Counted from the first letter of the stretch, positions 44,820 through 55,060 are shown. The stretch is DNA of 64,000 nucleotides from Cognatundibacterium griseum (GCF_014284195.1 NZ_JACOGC010000006.1:89761-153760), one strand, 5' to 3'. Notes: a model not told the origin generated them from the sequence alone. Made by a program: numbers and translations.

Positions 44820-45658
44820 ACCATCATCAGCAGCCCGGTACACCGGCATTACCGGAACAACCTGTGCATTCCGGCCTGCCGCCTGCGCCGCCTGTGATGC
44901 GGGTCAGAACCATGCTGATTTTACTGATGCTGACGATAGTCGTTGTCGCCAGTTTTATCAGCCTGTCGCTGGACTGGCGCAGTTTATTCAGTGAAGATGC
45001 CGCCGCCAAAATCCGGGAATTCCTGCTCGGTTTCGTACCGCCGGACATATCGGCACCGATGCTGCAGAAAATTGCCATTGCGACGCTGGAAACGCTGGCG
45101 ATGTCTGCACTCGGCACCCTGATTGCGGTACTGGGTGGCATCCTGCTGGCATTGCCGGCGAGTGGCCGGGCCGGCAGCATGGCCAAACACAGCACCCGGC
45201 TGTTGCTCAACATCCTGCGCTCGATACCGGAACTGGTGTGGGCTTCGGTCTTGCTGATTGCTGCCGGACTGGGGCCATTTGCCGGAACCATGGCGCTGGC
45301 GATGCATACGACAGGGGTGCTGGGGCGGCTGTTTGCGGAGACACTGGAAAACCTGCCACCCGACGCGGAAACCACGCTCAGACTCAATGGCAGCAGTGTC
45401 GCCGCCGCATTTCTGTACGCCGCGCTGCCACAAGGTTTACCGCAAATGCTGTCTTACACCCTGTACCGCTGGGAAAACAATATCCGTGCCGCCAGCATTC
45501 TCGGCATCGTCGGCGCAGGCGGTCTGGGACAAATGCTGAAATTCCATTTGTCCTTATTCCAGATGCCTGCTGCGGCCAGCGTGATGATTGCCATGCTGAT
45601 TCTGGTTGCGCTGGTGGATGCGGCCAGCTTTGCGATACGCCGTGCGCTCACCCGCTGA
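44816..45658 (+). CDS. ABC transporter permease 2 (PhnE-like)
   Basis: 280 aa, paralogous to the preceding permease: TTLRLNGSSVAAAFLYAALPQGLPQMLSYTLYRWENNIRAASILGIVGAGGLGQMLKFHLS parallels the EAA-loop region of permease 1. A first membrane helix at about 35-55 (MLILLMLTIVVVASFISLSL) follows a Pro-rich cytoplasmic N-terminus. It ends the operon. The substrate is shared with the PhnD-like protein and remains unknown (phosphonate, phosphite or an oxyanion such as selenate). Confidence 0.92.
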   Translation: MNHHQQPGTPALPEQPVHSGLPPAPPVMRVRTMLILLMLTIVVVASFISLSLDWRSLFSEDAAAKIREFLLGFVPPDISAPMLQKIAIATLETLAMSALGTLIAVLGGILLALPASGRAGSMAKHSTRLLLNILRSIPELVWASVLLIAAGLGPFAGTMALAMHTTGVLGRLFAETLENLPPDAETTLRLNGSSVAAAFLYAALPQGLPQMLSYTLYRWENNIRAASILGIVGAGGLGQMLKFHLSLFQMPAAASVMIAMLILVALVDAASFAIRRALTR

Positions 45659-45724
45659 TACCGCAATCCAAACAGATCAAAGACAAGCATGCAAAACAGG
45701 CGAAACGCGGGCGTTGGGCTGATT

Positions 45725-46477
45725 TTATGATTTCCCGGCAGTAAATCCGCCATCCACCATCAGGGTAGTACCGGTGATAAAACTGGCTTCGTCACTTAAC
45801 AGGAACAAAACCGCATTCGCGACCTCTTCCGGACGCCCTAGTCTCGCCAGCGGATGCAGGCCGATCAGCATGTTGCGCATCTGATCATCCAGTGCTGAAA
45901 GCAAGGGCGTGTCGATATAAGCTGGTGCAACCGCATTGACCCGTACGCCTTTTGCTGCACCCTCCAGCGCCAGCGTGCGGGTGAGATTCACGACGCCGCC
46001 TTTGGCTGCCGAATAAGCGGCTGTCATGCTTTGGCCGAACACGCCGAGAATCGATGCGCAGTTCACGATACTGCCGCTTCCCTGCAGGTACATCTGCCGC
46101 AAGGAAGCGCGGGCAATACGGAATACCCCCATCAGATTCACATCGATCACTCTCAGAAAATCCTCATCCGTGTACAGCTCAGCCGGGCTCATGCCGCCGA
46201 TACCGGCGTTATTGAATACACCGTCCAGCCGGCCAAATGCGCTGACCGTATCCGCAATCAGGCGATCGGCCTGTTCAGTGGAGGAAACATTGGTCGGCAC
46301 AAACAGGCAGCGCCCGGAATAACGTGCGTTCAGTCCGGCCACCACCTGTTCGGCTGCCGGTCCAGGCAAATCGGCAATCGCAACCGACGCGCCGTCTTGC
46401 AGGCAACGTTCCGCAGTTGCCAGACCAATGCCGCTGGCGCCACCGGTAATAATCAGTTTTTTTTCATTCAGACGCAT
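45725..46477 (-). CDS. Short-chain dehydrogenase/reductase
   Basis: 250 aa from ATG 46477, chosen for GGAGGAAA upstream; the frame runs 34 codons further without support. Classical SDR: cofactor motif TGGASGIG (TGxxxGxG), acidic residue D in IADLPG favouring NAD+, NNAGIGG, the catalytic Ser in VNCASILG, and YSAAK with Tyr/Lys. C-terminal GTTLMVDGGFTAG is typical. The substrate is unknown. It converges with the ABC operon, from which about 66 bp separates it. Confidence 0.92.
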   Translation of the reverse strand: MRLNEKKLIITGGASGIGLATAERCLQDGASVAIADLPGPAAEQVVAGLNARYSGRCLFVPTNVSSTEQADRLIADTVSAFGRLDGVFNNAGIGGMSPAELYTDEDFLRVIDVNLMGVFRIARASLRQMYLQGSGSIVNCASILGVFGQSMTAAYSAAKGGVVNLTRTLALEGAAKGVRVNAVAPAYIDTPLLSALDDQMRNMLIGLHPLARLGRPEEVANAVLFLLSDEASFITGTTLMVDGGFTAGKS

Positions 46478-46641
46478 GATGCTGTTTCCTCCAGAATGTG
46501 CAGAAAAATCATCAACCACAGTCAGACAGCGCCAACAATCCTGATACCGCCGGAGCGTTGTCCATACTGCCAGCAGCATACCTGATGAATACGGTTTTCT
46601 ATACCGCTCATTTGCGCAAAAAACAGCGCATTCCGGTATTT

Positions 46642-47967
46642 TTAATGGGTTTTATTATTTTTACTTTGAGAACACACACTCTGTGGCAAAGGCTGGCGCG
46701 CAAGATCAGGATCAAAACTGATCAACGCATTTTTAGCCAGTCCTGCATCTTTTTCAAACTCCGTCAGATAACGGCTGCGTTCTTCACTGCTCCACTCCGC
46801 ATCGGAAAACGTTTTCAGCGGATATGTCTTGCTGACATAAGCCGTGCCTTCGATTCGCGGCATCAGCGCGCGGTCAGGGTCGGTGTTTTCTTTGAGCAGA
46901 TAAGCATCCACATCCCGCAGCGTCAGCGGAAAAGCCGGTGCCTGATCCCTCAGCAGATTACCTGCCACGACAAGCGGAATATCATTGCTCCCCTGCGGCA
47001 GCAGATCATTGAAGCTCACCAGCGCAAACGGTTTTCCTTTGGCGTCGTCAATCCGGCCATGCACGATATAGCGGCCCGGCATCTGCACACTGGCTTTCAG
47101 GATGAAACGCAGCGCACCACCTTCCGTGCTTTCCCGAACCGGACCGGCCCAGATTGCCGGGACTTCAGGTGAATAAATCACATCAAACAGAACCACACCA
47201 GCCTGCCCGTTGACGGTATAACTGAGCTCGGTGCGGATGGTGCCGTTAAAGCTGGCAAAGCCGGTCTGCGCCGGATTCAGCACACCGCTGTAAATACCGT
47301 CGCCAGCAACCTGGTCACCCTCGCGACCGCTGTCCGACATCGCCACCGGCGACTGCGGCGCCTCGCGCGATGCATTGTAGGTAATCCCTCTGGCGAGCGC
47401 TTTGTCCGCTATCAGCGGCAGCATTTGTCCGCTCTTGTCTTTCGCCTGTATTGTGAACTGCACACTTTCTCCCGCCGCCAGATACACGCGCGACTGGGTG
47501 GTCTGAATCTGAACCTCCTGGTCAGTGCCCCCACCTTTTTTGCGCATCGGGTGGGATTCTGCAATCAGCTGATTCGGATACACCTGATCGGGGTGTTCAG
47601 CAATCGGGCGGGAATAATTCGGATAACGGGTGCTGTCCTGATACTGGCACAAAGTCTGATCGGCCTGCAGCCATTGGGCGATCAGTGCCTGGCGCTGCAC
47701 CTCGCGCGCCTGCCCCGGATTGGCAGACACCGGATCGTTACGGACGGGCATGCTCAGAAAATGACTGCTGTCGCCTTTGGATGGTGTGTTCGCCGCGACT
47801 TCTTCTGCAAACCAGTTACCGCTCGCCAGTAAAACCAGCACGCCAATCAGCACAGCCGCCGTTACCAGATACCGCCAGCGGTATCTGGTCGCAACGCCAG
47901 AGCCAGATTTGCCCCGGCGGCGGCCTGAGCCGCGCGGCTCAGGCTTGCGTGGTGAATCAGAGGGCAT
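46642..47967 (-). CDS. Membrane-anchored periplasmic protein, partner of the overlapping secreted hydrolase
   Basis: 441 aa. A basic N-terminus (RKPEPRGSGRRRGKSGSG) precedes one membrane helix (about 32-50, RYLVTAAVLIGVLVLLASG), leaving about 390 residues in the periplasm. A beta-rich domain at about 150-300 (YLAAGESVQFTIQAKDKSGQMLP, GDQVAGDGIYSGVLNPAQTG, GTIRTELSYTVNGQAGVVLFDVIYSP) resembles the carbohydrate-type or choice-of-anchor-X Ig-like domains, and an alpha/beta tail follows (PLVVAGNLLRDQAPAFPLTLRDVDAYLL). I do not recognise a characterised function. The start lies 11 bp inside the 3' end of the upstream secreted hydrolase gene, so they are translationally coupled. The layout (single-helix anchor plus large periplasmic domain) recalls lipase foldases, but the sequence does not show that family. 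Confidence 0.75.
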   Translation of the reverse strand: MPSDSPRKPEPRGSGRRRGKSGSGVATRYRWRYLVTAAVLIGVLVLLASGNWFAEEVAANTPSKGDSSHFLSMPVRNDPVSANPGQAREVQRQALIAQWLQADQTLCQYQDSTRYPNYSRPIAEHPDQVYPNQLIAESHPMRKKGGGTDQEVQIQTTQSRVYLAAGESVQFTIQAKDKSGQMLPLIADKALARGITYNASREAPQSPVAMSDSGREGDQVAGDGIYSGVLNPAQTGFASFNGTIRTELSYTVNGQAGVVLFDVIYSPEVPAIWAGPVRESTEGGALRFILKASVQMPGRYIVHGRIDDAKGKPFALVSFNDLLPQGSNDIPLVVAGNLLRDQAPAFPLTLRDVDAYLLKENTDPDRALMPRIEGTAYVSKTYPLKTFSDAEWSSEERSRYLTEFEKDAGLAKNALISFDPDLARQPLPQSVCSQSKNNKTH

Positions 47968-48841
47968 TGCTGACCATCGCCGCCCGGACTACTGAGACAA
48001 TGCCTTCCCAGTTACTGTTGGCATAGTGGTTGTAGGCCTCGGCATCATCCCGGAAAGCCACCGAGTGATACCCCCACTTGACGGAACCGCCTTCGTTGGC
48101 AGCAGTTCCCAGCGTCAGGTCATTACAGAACCAGTCAGCAGGGTTGCATAAGGACTGTCCCGCAGCGCCTGCCACACCGCCGGTGCTGTGATAAGCGACC
48201 GCTGAATCATCCTGCCCCGGCAGGATGCCGGAATACCAGGCACCCTTGGCACCGGCATACATGTAGAACCAGACATTATGCGTATCGTTGTGGTTGTACA
48301 TGGCGCGTGCCGTCGTGGTTTTCAGGTCCTGCACCAGCGGTTCGCTCACCGCCCAGGAGCCGGCATCCGACAACTCGGAGCCACCTGCCGCACCAGATGC
48401 TGCCCGGACCCATTTGATATTCCATCCGACCTGAGTTGTGCCATCGGCATCACCGCACTGGCCGGAAGAATTGGCCACGGCGTTTTTCTTGACGCGGGTA
48501 GAGCCGCCATAATTCGCCAGCGTGTAACCCATCATCAGGTCCCCTGCGCTGTGGGTGGCGATATAGCACCAGTTACTTCCTGTGCAAAAACAATCCAGCG
48601 CGTCGCGGATCGTTCCGTTTTGCGATGCGATGCTGTTGTAGCCATCCCAGTTCACCGCTTTTTTGTTGATGCCTGCGTCCGTGCTGGCCGGTCCCCAGTA
48701 AGTGAAACTGGTGTAATCACCAATCACGCCGCCACCACCGCGGCCATTAACCCACAAGGTGTAATTCGCAGCACTCGCCACACCGGCAAACATCCACAAG
48801 GAAAAAACCGCCACCGCCAGGAAAATACGTTTCAAGCTCAT
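47957..48841 (-). CDS. Secreted putative serine hydrolase
   Basis: 294 aa with a signal peptide (MSLKRIFLAVAVFSLWMFAGVASAA). The segment WCYIATHSAGDLMMGYTLA contains H-S-A-G-D, a nucleophile elbow like that of alpha/beta hydrolases (G/x-H-S-x-G). DDSAVAYHST and VKWGYHSVAFRDDAEAYNHY hold candidate catalytic His residues. There are several Cys (CFC, WC, SSGQC, SLC, WFC) suited to disulfides in a secreted protein. No family was recognised for certain; extracellular lipase or polyester depolymerase-like activity is a guess. It is the first gene of a two-gene operon with the membrane protein that overlaps it. Confidence 0.72.
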   Translation of the reverse strand: MSLKRIFLAVAVFSLWMFAGVASAANYTLWVNGRGGGGVIGDYTSFTYWGPASTDAGINKKAVNWDGYNSIASQNGTIRDALDCFCTGSNWCYIATHSAGDLMMGYTLANYGGSTRVKKNAVANSSGQCGDADGTTQVGWNIKWVRAASGAAGGSELSDAGSWAVSEPLVQDLKTTTARAMYNHNDTHNVWFYMYAGAKGAWYSGILPGQDDSAVAYHSTGGVAGAAGQSLCNPADWFCNDLTLGTAANEGGSVKWGYHSVAFRDDAEAYNHYANSNWEGIVSVVRAAMVSNAL

Positions 48842-49303
48842 TCTATTGCCCCCTCTTCGTTAAGGTAAATCGGAACACCCAATCATGGACATCACTGAAC
48901 ACCGTACGGAACAGCAATCAGCAGGAACGGCATTCTATTTCTGACGAGATGGTTTCCTGTCGATCGCAGCGCAGTATCAAAATCCGGCGGACCAGTGTCA
49001 ATTTGCGACGCAGCAAAAAATAGCAGGATGAAATGGCAGCTTTGTGACATACACTATGGAAACAGTAGTGATATGGGGCAATTAGAGATTAAACTCTAAA
49101 CAACACTTGTGCTGTTTTTTAAGTGCAATGCCTGGCGAATGCATACGCTGGAAACTTGCCCGGAAAGACTCCGGCATCTGCCGAAAGATAGGTGGCAATA
49201 CCGTGCAGGTCGCCGGAGAAAAATGTAAAGAATTCTTTTCCTTTTGGGAAAATGAATTACCCTGAAAAACACATCATGCGCATACTTTGCGGAAAGGAAT
49301 TTT
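48842..49303. other. Non-coding gap with two small hairpins
   Basis: No gene was seen. TTAGAG-ATTAAA-CTCTAA (about 49083-49100) and an imperfect AACAACAC/GTGCTGTT stem with T6 (about 49101-49121) look like orphan terminators or a small RNA end. The right part precedes the Cache-domain gene; the left part is upstream of the secreted hydrolase gene. Confidence 0.4.
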
Positions 49304-49765
49304 ATGCTGACCAGGAACATCATCATCGGACTGCTGTCTGCCTGGGCTTTTACTGTACCGGTTGCGAGCCAGGCTGCAGATAAACCCGAAGATGCCATCG
49401 CCATGGTGAACAAAGGCCTCAGTTATCTGCAGAAAAACGGGAAAGAGGCGCTGATCCGGGAGGTCAATCAAAAAAATCCGGATTTTCTCGTCGGCGATCT
49501 GTATCTGTATGTCCGCAGTATTGACGGTCCGATTCTCGCGCACCCTATCAATCCGAAACTGATCGGGAAAAACATGCTGGAACTGCCGGATGCGGAAGGG
49601 AAGCTGTACCGCAAAGAAATCGTCGAGCTGGCCAAGACCAAAGGCAAAGGATGGGTCGATTACCGTTACAACAATCCGGTCACTAAAAAAATCGAAGCCA
49701 AATCCACCTATCTGGTTCGTTCCGGAGACATCATTCTGGAAGCAGGTATTTATAAAGGAAACTAA
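49304..49765 (+). CDS. Periplasmic single-Cache-domain protein
   Basis: 153 aa with signal peptide MLTRNIIIGLLSAWAFTVPVASQAAD. The mature part is a free-standing sCache domain: DAIAMVNKGLSYLQKNGKEALIREVNQKNPDFLVGDLYLYVRSIDGPILAHPINPKLIGKNM, then GKGWVDYRYNNPVTKKIEAKSTYLVRSGDIILEAGIYK. AAGGAA precedes the ATG. Free sCache proteins are thought to bind small ligands or to serve partner sensors; no receptor is adjacent. It is monocistronic, ending in a strong terminator. Confidence 0.92.
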   Translation: MLTRNIIIGLLSAWAFTVPVASQAADKPEDAIAMVNKGLSYLQKNGKEALIREVNQKNPDFLVGDLYLYVRSIDGPILAHPINPKLIGKNMLELPDAEGKLYRKEIVELAKTKGKGWVDYRYNNPVTKKIEAKSTYLVRSGDIILEAGIYKGN

Positions 49766-49768
49766 CTA

Positions 49769-49812
49769 TTAAAAAAAGGATGCCGGGCGATTTTCCTGGC
49801 ATCCTTTTTTTT
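49769..49812. terminator. Bidirectional terminator between the Cache gene and gcvP
   Basis: AAAAAAAGGATGCC pairs with GGCATCCTTTTTTT around a 14-nt loop, with A and T runs on both sides. It serves the convergent Cache gene and gcvP. Confidence 0.92.
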
Positions 49813-49868
49813 CAGATCCGCTAAATTCTGCGCCATGAAACCGGCATAAAACTCAGTGCGACAGATAG

Positions 49869-52748
49869 TTACTGATAATCAGACAGCGGTACGCAGGAAC
49901 AGAACAGGTTGCGGTCGCCATAGACGTTATCGGCGCGGCCTACCGGTGCCCAGTATTTCTGATGACGCAGACTGGCAACTGGATACGCTGCTGCTTCGCG
50001 GCTGTATGGACGGTTCCATTCGGCGGACAACAATGCCTGCATGGTGTGTGGTGCGTTTTTCAAAGGGTTGTCTTTCGCATCGAATTCACCGCTCGCCACT
50101 TTGGCGATTTCTTCACGGATCGCAATCATCGCATCGATAAAACGATCCAGCTCTGCCAGCGATTCACTCTCGGTAGGCTCGATCATCAGGGTGCCGGGAA
50201 CCGGGAAGCTCATGGTCGGTGCGTGGAAACCAAAGTCGATGAGACGCTTGGCCACATCTTCGTTTGAAATACCGGTCGCATCAGACAATGGACGCAAATC
50301 CAGAATGCACTCATGCGCGACCAGTCCGTCATGGCCGGAATACAGCACCGGATAATGCGGAGCGAGGCGCTTGGCGATGTAGTTCGCTGCCAGGATCGCT
50401 GTCTCAGTTGCCGCTTTCAATCCTTCAGCACCCATCATCGCGATGTACATCCACGAAATCGGCAATATCGATGCCGAGCCGAACGGCGCTGCGCTGACAG
50501 CAGAAATGCCGTCTTCGCCGCGCACATAGCCGGTCGATTTCTGGTTTGGCAAAAATTTCGCCAGATGCGCACCAACTGCAACCGGGCCAACGCCAGGACC
50601 GCCGCCGCCATGCGGGATACAGAAAGTTTTGTGCAGGTTCAGATGGCTGACGTCGCCGCCGAATTGTCCCGGTGCTGCCACGCCGACCAGCGCGTTCATG
50701 TTCGCGCCATCAACATAGACCTGACCACCGTGGCTATGCACGATCTCGCACAATTGCTGGATGCCCTCTTCAAACACCCCATGCGTGGATGGATAAGTAA
50801 CCATGATCGCTGCCAGATTCGCGCTGTGCTTGTCGGCTTTGACTTTCAGGTCTTCCAGATCGACGTTGCCGCGTTCGTCACAGGCAACCACCACGACTTC
50901 CATGCCGACCATCGCTGCCGATGCCGGATTGGTACCATGCGCCGATGAAGGAATCAGGCAGATATTGCGGTGACCTTCGCCACGAGACTCATGGTATTTG
51001 CGGATTACCAGCAAGCCAGCATATTCGCCTTGTGAACCGGCGTTTGGTTGCAGCGAAACAGCGGCATAGCCAGTCGCTGCGCACAGCATTGCTTCGAGTT
51101 GGTCAATCATTTCACGGTAACCCAGCGTCTGATCTTGCGGTGCAAACGGGTGGATATTGGAAAACTCTGGCCAGGTGACAGGAATCATTTCCGACGTGGC
51201 ATTCAGTTTCATGGTGCAGGAACCGAGCGGGATCATGCTGCGGTCGAGCGCCAGATCCTTGTCTGCCAGACTGCGCAGATAACGCAGCATTTCATGTTCA
51301 GCGTGATAGCGGCTGAAGGTCGGATGCGTCAGGAAAGTGCTGCTGCGTACCAGTGCTGCCGGTACTGCGTCACTCACGGTGGCTTCAACCGTATTGAAAT
51401 CCGGCGTTGCCTTGCCATGTGCAAACATCGCCCAGACATTCACCACGTCATCGCGTGTTACGGTTTCGTCGAAGGACACACCGACTTGCGTCGCACTGAT
51501 CTGGCGCAGGTTATAACCTTGCGCAGTTGCTGCGGCATGCACCGCTGCCGCATCTGCCACATTGACCGTCAGCGTGTCAAAATACGTGCTGTTCGCCAGT
51601 GTGAAGCCCATTTGCTGCAGACCGGCCGCCAGCACGCTGGTCAGGCGCTGCACGCGTTGCGCAATGCGGCGCAGACCATCAGGACCGTGATACACGGCAT
51701 ACATGGAGGCCATCACTGCCAGCAACACCTGTGCAGTACAGATGTTGGATGTCGCTTTTTCGCGGCGGATATGCTGCTCGCGGGTCTGTAGTGCCAGACG
51801 GTAAGCGGAATTACCCTGTGCATCGACGGTCACGCCAACCAGACGACCCGGCATGCTACGTTTGAACGCATCGCGGGTGGACATATAACCAGCATGCGGA
51901 CCGCCGAATCCCAGCGGCACACCGAAACGCTGACTGTTGCCGACCACCACATCAGCGCCCCACTCACCCGGCGGCGTCAACAGTGTCAGTGCCAGCAAAT
52001 CGGCTGCGGCAATCACCATGCCGCCTTTGGCATGAATGGCTGCTGCGTAGTCGCGGTAATCACGGATATCGCCATTCGCACCCGGGTATTGCAACAACAC
52101 GCCGAAGCAATCATTGTTCAGCGCATCACTGCCGTGGCAGGTGCGCACTTCGATACCCAGCGGCTCGGCGCGGGTTTCGATGATTTCGCGGGTCTGCGGC
52201 AACACGTCGGCCGCCACATAAAACACGCTGGAATTTGATTTACCGACGCGCTGAATCAGCGTCATTGCTTCTGCTGCTGCCGTGCCCTCGTCCAGCATCG
52301 ACGCGTTGGCAATATCCATCGCGGTCAGATCGGTGATCATGGTCTGGAAATTCAACATTGCTTCCAGACGGCCTTGCGAAATCTCCGGCTGGTAAGGCGT
52401 GTAAGCGGTGTACCAGGCAGGGTTTTCAAAGATATTGCGCAGAATCACACCCGGTGTATGGGTGTTGTAATAACCCTGACCGATCAGGGATTTCAGCACC
52501 TGGTTTTTACCGGCGATGGCTTTCAGTTGCGCCAGCGCTTCCGGTTCGGATTTCGCTGCGGTGAATCCGGCCAGCGGCAGGACATCATGGCGGCGGATAT
52601 TGGCAGGGACGATCGCATCGATCAGCGCATTGCGGTCAGCATAGCCAAGTACGGCCAGCATCTTCGCTTGTTCAGCGTCGGATGGTGCGATATGGCGGGA
52701 AATGAAAGCATCGTGGGCTTCCAGTTGAGTCAGTGAAGGACGGGTCAT
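49869..52748 (-). CDS. gcvP: Glycine dehydrogenase (decarboxylating), P protein
   Basis: 959 aa homodimeric-type P protein of the glycine cleavage system. It decarboxylates glycine with PLP and passes the aminomethyl group to lipoyl-GcvH. The N-terminal pseudo-catalytic half and the C-terminal half are fused as usual in Gram-negatives. The PLP-lysine motif [24 protein letters not shown] is clear, and [51 protein letters not shown] is the family's conserved stretch. It is the last gene of the gcvT-gcvH-gcvP operon, with about 119 bp after gcvH. Confidence 0.98.
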   Translation of the reverse strand: MTRPSLTQLEAHDAFISRHIAPSDAEQAKMLAVLGYADRNALIDAIVPANIRRHDVLPLAGFTAAKSEPEALAQLKAIAGKNQVLKSLIGQGYYNTHTPGVILRNIFENPAWYTAYTPYQPEISQGRLEAMLNFQTMITDLTAMDIANASMLDEGTAAAEAMTLIQRVGKSNSSVFYVAADVLPQTREIIETRAEPLGIEVRTCHGSDALNNDCFGVLLQYPGANGDIRDYRDYAAAIHAKGGMVIAAADLLALTLLTPPGEWGADVVVGNSQRFGVPLGFGGPHAGYMSTRDAFKRSMPGRLVGVTVDAQGNSAYRLALQTREQHIRREKATSNICTAQVLLAVMASMYAVYHGPDGLRRIAQRVQRLTSVLAAGLQQMGFTLANSTYFDTLTVNVADAAAVHAAATAQGYNLRQISATQVGVSFDETVTRDDVVNVWAMFAHGKATPDFNTVEATVSDAVPAALVRSSTFLTHPTFSRYHAEHEMLRYLRSLADKDLALDRSMIPLGSCTMKLNATSEMIPVTWPEFSNIHPFAPQDQTLGYREMIDQLEAMLCAATGYAAVSLQPNAGSQGEYAGLLVIRKYHESRGEGHRNICLIPSSAHGTNPASAAMVGMEVVVVACDERGNVDLEDLKVKADKHSANLAAIMVTYPSTHGVFEEGIQQLCEIVHSHGGQVYVDGANMNALVGVAAPGQFGGDVSHLNLHKTFCIPHGGGGPGVGPVAVGAHLAKFLPNQKSTGYVRGEDGISAVSAAPFGSASILPISWMYIAMMGAEGLKAATETAILAANYIAKRLAPHYPVLYSGHDGLVAHECILDLRPLSDATGISNEDVAKRLIDFGFHAPTMSFPVPGTLMIEPTESESLAELDRFIDAMIAIREEIAKVASGEFDAKDNPLKNAPHTMQALLSAEWNRPYSREAAAYPVASLRHQKYWAPVGRADNVYGDRNLFCSCVPLSDYQ

Positions 52749-52867
52749 GATAGGTAGGCGACGAGAAATAGCTGGGACAACTCATCCGGTGAAAACTGAA
52801 GTGATAATCCAGTCACTGCGCCGGCATCTGTCTGCCGGCACCGGATGAGGCAACGAGAGCGGCTGCT

Positions 52868-53245
52868 TTAGCCGATGTTTTGTGCGTAAGCGTCGGCGCT
52901 CAGCAACGCATCAACATCTGCCGGATTCGCTGGTTTCAGTTTGAACAGCCATGCACCGAAGGCGTCGCTGTTGATGGATTCGGGTGCGTCGGCCAATGCT
53001 TCGTTGATGGCAACGACTTCGCCGCTGACTGGCGCGTAAATATCGCCAGCTGCTTTGACGGACTCAACCACGGCGCAATCTTTACCAGCAGCCAGTGTTG
53101 TGCCGACTTTTGGCAAATCAACGAAAACGATGTCGCCCAGCGCATCCTGCGCAAATTCGGTGATGCCGACAGTCAGCGTGCCGTCGGCTTCTGTGCGTAC
53201 CCATTCGTGGGAGGAGGTGTATTTCAGTTCTGCTGGTACATTCAT
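52868..53245 (-). CDS. gcvH: Glycine cleavage system H protein
   Basis: 125 aa lipoyl carrier. The lipoylation site is K64 in [10 protein letters not shown], in the motif typical of H proteins. [23 protein letters not shown] core reads [19 protein letters not shown]. It lies between gcvT and gcvP, 127 bp from gcvT, with a ribosome site (GGAG) before the ATG at 53245. Confidence 0.97.
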   Translation of the reverse strand: MNVPAELKYTSSHEWVRTEADGTLTVGITEFAQDALGDIVFVDLPKVGTTLAAGKDCAVVESVKAAGDIYAPVSGEVVAINEALADAPESINSDAFGAWLFKLKPANPADVDALLSADAYAQNIG

Positions 53246-53372
53246 GGTGGACTCCGGATAATCAATAAAATGGTTTGAAAATATGTTTCACTGTGCTTGC
53301 ACTGAATATTTCATAATAAGAGCGACCTATCGAAGGAATATTCAGAGCGACTGAATCTGCTGACCGGCGCTG

Positions 53373-54503
53373 TCAGGCAACCAGAATTTTACCGTTACGC
53401 ACGAACGGCAGTTTGACGACTGTTGCTGCTAATTGCTTGTCGCGAATCACTACCTGCACCGTATCGCCAGCGGCCACACCCATCGGCAGGCGCGCCAGGG
53501 CGATCGCCTGTTGCATGGTTGGACTGAACGTACCGCTGGTGATTTCACCTTCGCCCTGTGCAGTGACGACCTTCTGATGCGCACGCAGGATGCCGCCTTT
53601 TTCACGCAGGATCAGGCCGAGGAATTGCGCCTTCTGCCCTTGTTGTTGCAAGGCTTGCTTGCCGACGAAATCGCGTTCGCTGACCAGATCGATCGTCCAG
53701 GCCAGACCGGCATCAAGCGGATTCACGCTTTCGTCCATATCCTGACCATACAGATTCATACCCGCTTCCAGACGCAGCGTGTCGCGCGCACCGAGACCGG
53801 CAGGTTTGACGCCGGCAGCGGCCAGCGCATTCCAGAGATCGTTAACACGGTCAGCGGCAACGGCAATTTCAAAGCCGTCTTCACCGGTATAGCCGGTACG
53901 CGCCACCATGACTTCGCCAAATGCGGTATCGGCCACAATCACGGCATTGAATGGTTTGATTTCAGCACTGGCTGCCTTAGTTTCCGGAAGCACTTCCCAC
54001 GCTTTGGCACGCGCATTCGGGCCTTGTACCGCGACCAGCGCAAATGCATCTGCACCGTCGCGGCGCTGGGTAATGGTCAGACCGGCGCCAGTTTCTGCAT
54101 TACGTGCATGCATCCAGGCGATGTCTTTTTCGGCAGTGCCGGCATTGACCACCAGACGGAACCAGTTTTCGGCAAAGAAATAAATAATCAGATCGTCGAT
54201 GACGGTGCCTTCGGGCTTCAGCATGCAGGAATACAACGCTTTGCCGGGCACTTGCAGTTTGTCGACATTATTGGCGACCAGACCGCGCAGGAAGCTGCGC
54301 GCATTGTCGCCTTTCAGATCCACAACGCACATATGAGACACGTCGAACATGCCGCAATCGCTGCGCACGGCGTGATGTTCCTCGATTTGGGAGCCGTAGT
54401 TGACGGGCATATCCCAGCCGCCGAAATCGACCATTTTTGCGCCGGCAGCACGGTGCGCTGCGTTGAGGGGAGTTGCCTTGAGTGATGTCGCTGCTTGCGT
54501 CAT
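53373..54503 (-). CDS. gcvT: Aminomethyltransferase, T protein
   Basis: 376 aa, transferring the one-carbon unit from lipoyl-GcvH to tetrahydrofolate. [42 protein letters not shown] at the N-terminus is diagnostic, with [12 protein letters not shown] in the folate-binding region and [22 protein letters not shown]. It is the first gene of the operon and is directly preceded by a tandem glycine riboswitch, which explains its regulation. Confidence 0.97.
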   Translation of the reverse strand: MTQAATSLKATPLNAAHRAAGAKMVDFGGWDMPVNYGSQIEEHHAVRSDCGMFDVSHMCVVDLKGDNARSFLRGLVANNVDKLQVPGKALYSCMLKPEGTVIDDLIIYFFAENWFRLVVNAGTAEKDIAWMHARNAETGAGLTITQRRDGADAFALVAVQGPNARAKAWEVLPETKAASAEIKPFNAVIVADTAFGEVMVARTGYTGEDGFEIAVAADRVNDLWNALAAAGVKPAGLGARDTLRLEAGMNLYGQDMDESVNPLDAGLAWTIDLVSERDFVGKQALQQQGQKAQFLGLILREKGGILRAHQKVVTAQGEGEITSGTFSPTMQQAIALARLPMGVAAGDTVQVVIRDKQLAATVVKLPFVRNGKILVA

Positions 54504-54582
54504 GAGTGCCTCATTACCAGTTGAGAAGGGACGAACAAACGCATACCGGCGAACACCGTCCGCCGCATGCGAAAAAATCGCA

Positions 54583-54799
54583 ACCCCTCTGTCCTGGTAC
54601 CTGAGAGATTACGGGTGCAATGATGTTTGCTGTCCCGTGCGCACCTTCGGTGGGTAGTCCGGCTGGCTTGCGCCGCCGCTACCGCTCTCCAGAGTGTGGG
54701 GTGTATATCAACTCCCCAGTTGACCGGTCCTTTTGCCTGAGAGTTTGTTGGGTATTAGCCCCTTCGGCGGCAGCGCGTTGCTGCTCTCTCCCGATCAAG
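54583..54799 (-). ncRNA. Tandem glycine riboswitch of the gcv operon
   Basis: On the minus strand two consecutive aptamers are visible. The first starts near 54797 with CGGGAGAGAGCAGC, carries GCCGAAGGGGCTAATACCC and ends in AAACTCTCAGGCAAAAGGACCG. The second has TCTGGAGAGCGG, CCACCGAAGGTGCG and AATCTCTCAGGTACCAGGACAGAGGGG near 54583. The paired GGAGAG / CCGAAGG / CTCTCAGG-CA-AGGAC elements are the conserved glycine aptamer core. The aptamers are about 20 nt apart, the usual tandem arrangement, and precede gcvT by about 80 nt. A -10 box TATAAT lies at 54807-54812 (minus). Confidence 0.95.
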
Positions 54800-54806
54800 T
54801 AGCGCG

Positions 54807-54812
54807 ATTATA
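54807..54812 (-). promoter_or_regulatory. -10 box upstream of the glycine riboswitch
   Basis: TATAAT on the minus strand, just before the first aptamer; no strong -35 box was seen. The start of transcription would fall almost at the first riboswitch base. Confidence 0.55.
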
Positions 54813-54982
54813 TAAGGCTTGGCTGAGCTTGGATATATTCAAAACCAAATATTTGGTGAAATTGGATGAAAGTGAAACATGCGGCAAAACACCGCTTTTT
54901 GCACCCGACAGCCTGCTCCAGCAAGCTGCGATGCGGTTCGCCAGTCAGGCAGCGGGAACAGGGAGTACATTAAAGCAAAAAT

Positions 54983-55060
54983 ATACTCCCCCCAGTATCT
55001 TAAAACAGCCTTTAGATATATTGATGTCAGGTTATTTTTGATAAAAACAGGGGGGAGTAT
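54983..55060. repeat. ATACT-C6-AGTAT extragenic repeat, copy C
   Basis: 78 bp from ATACTCCCCCCAGTAT (54983-54998) to GGGGGGAGTAT (ending at 55060), with ATTTTTGATAAAAACAG before the right end. It is the same length and layout as copy B. It lies between the gcv leader and the DUF2799-like lipoprotein gene. Apart from it, the 54800-55204 gap shows nothing definite. Confidence 0.78.

Noticed and set aside
49869..54485. Several 100-350-codon plus-strand frames opposite the gcv genes
   Set aside because: All lie antisense to strongly conserved GcvP, GcvH and GcvT coding sequence and show no family features.
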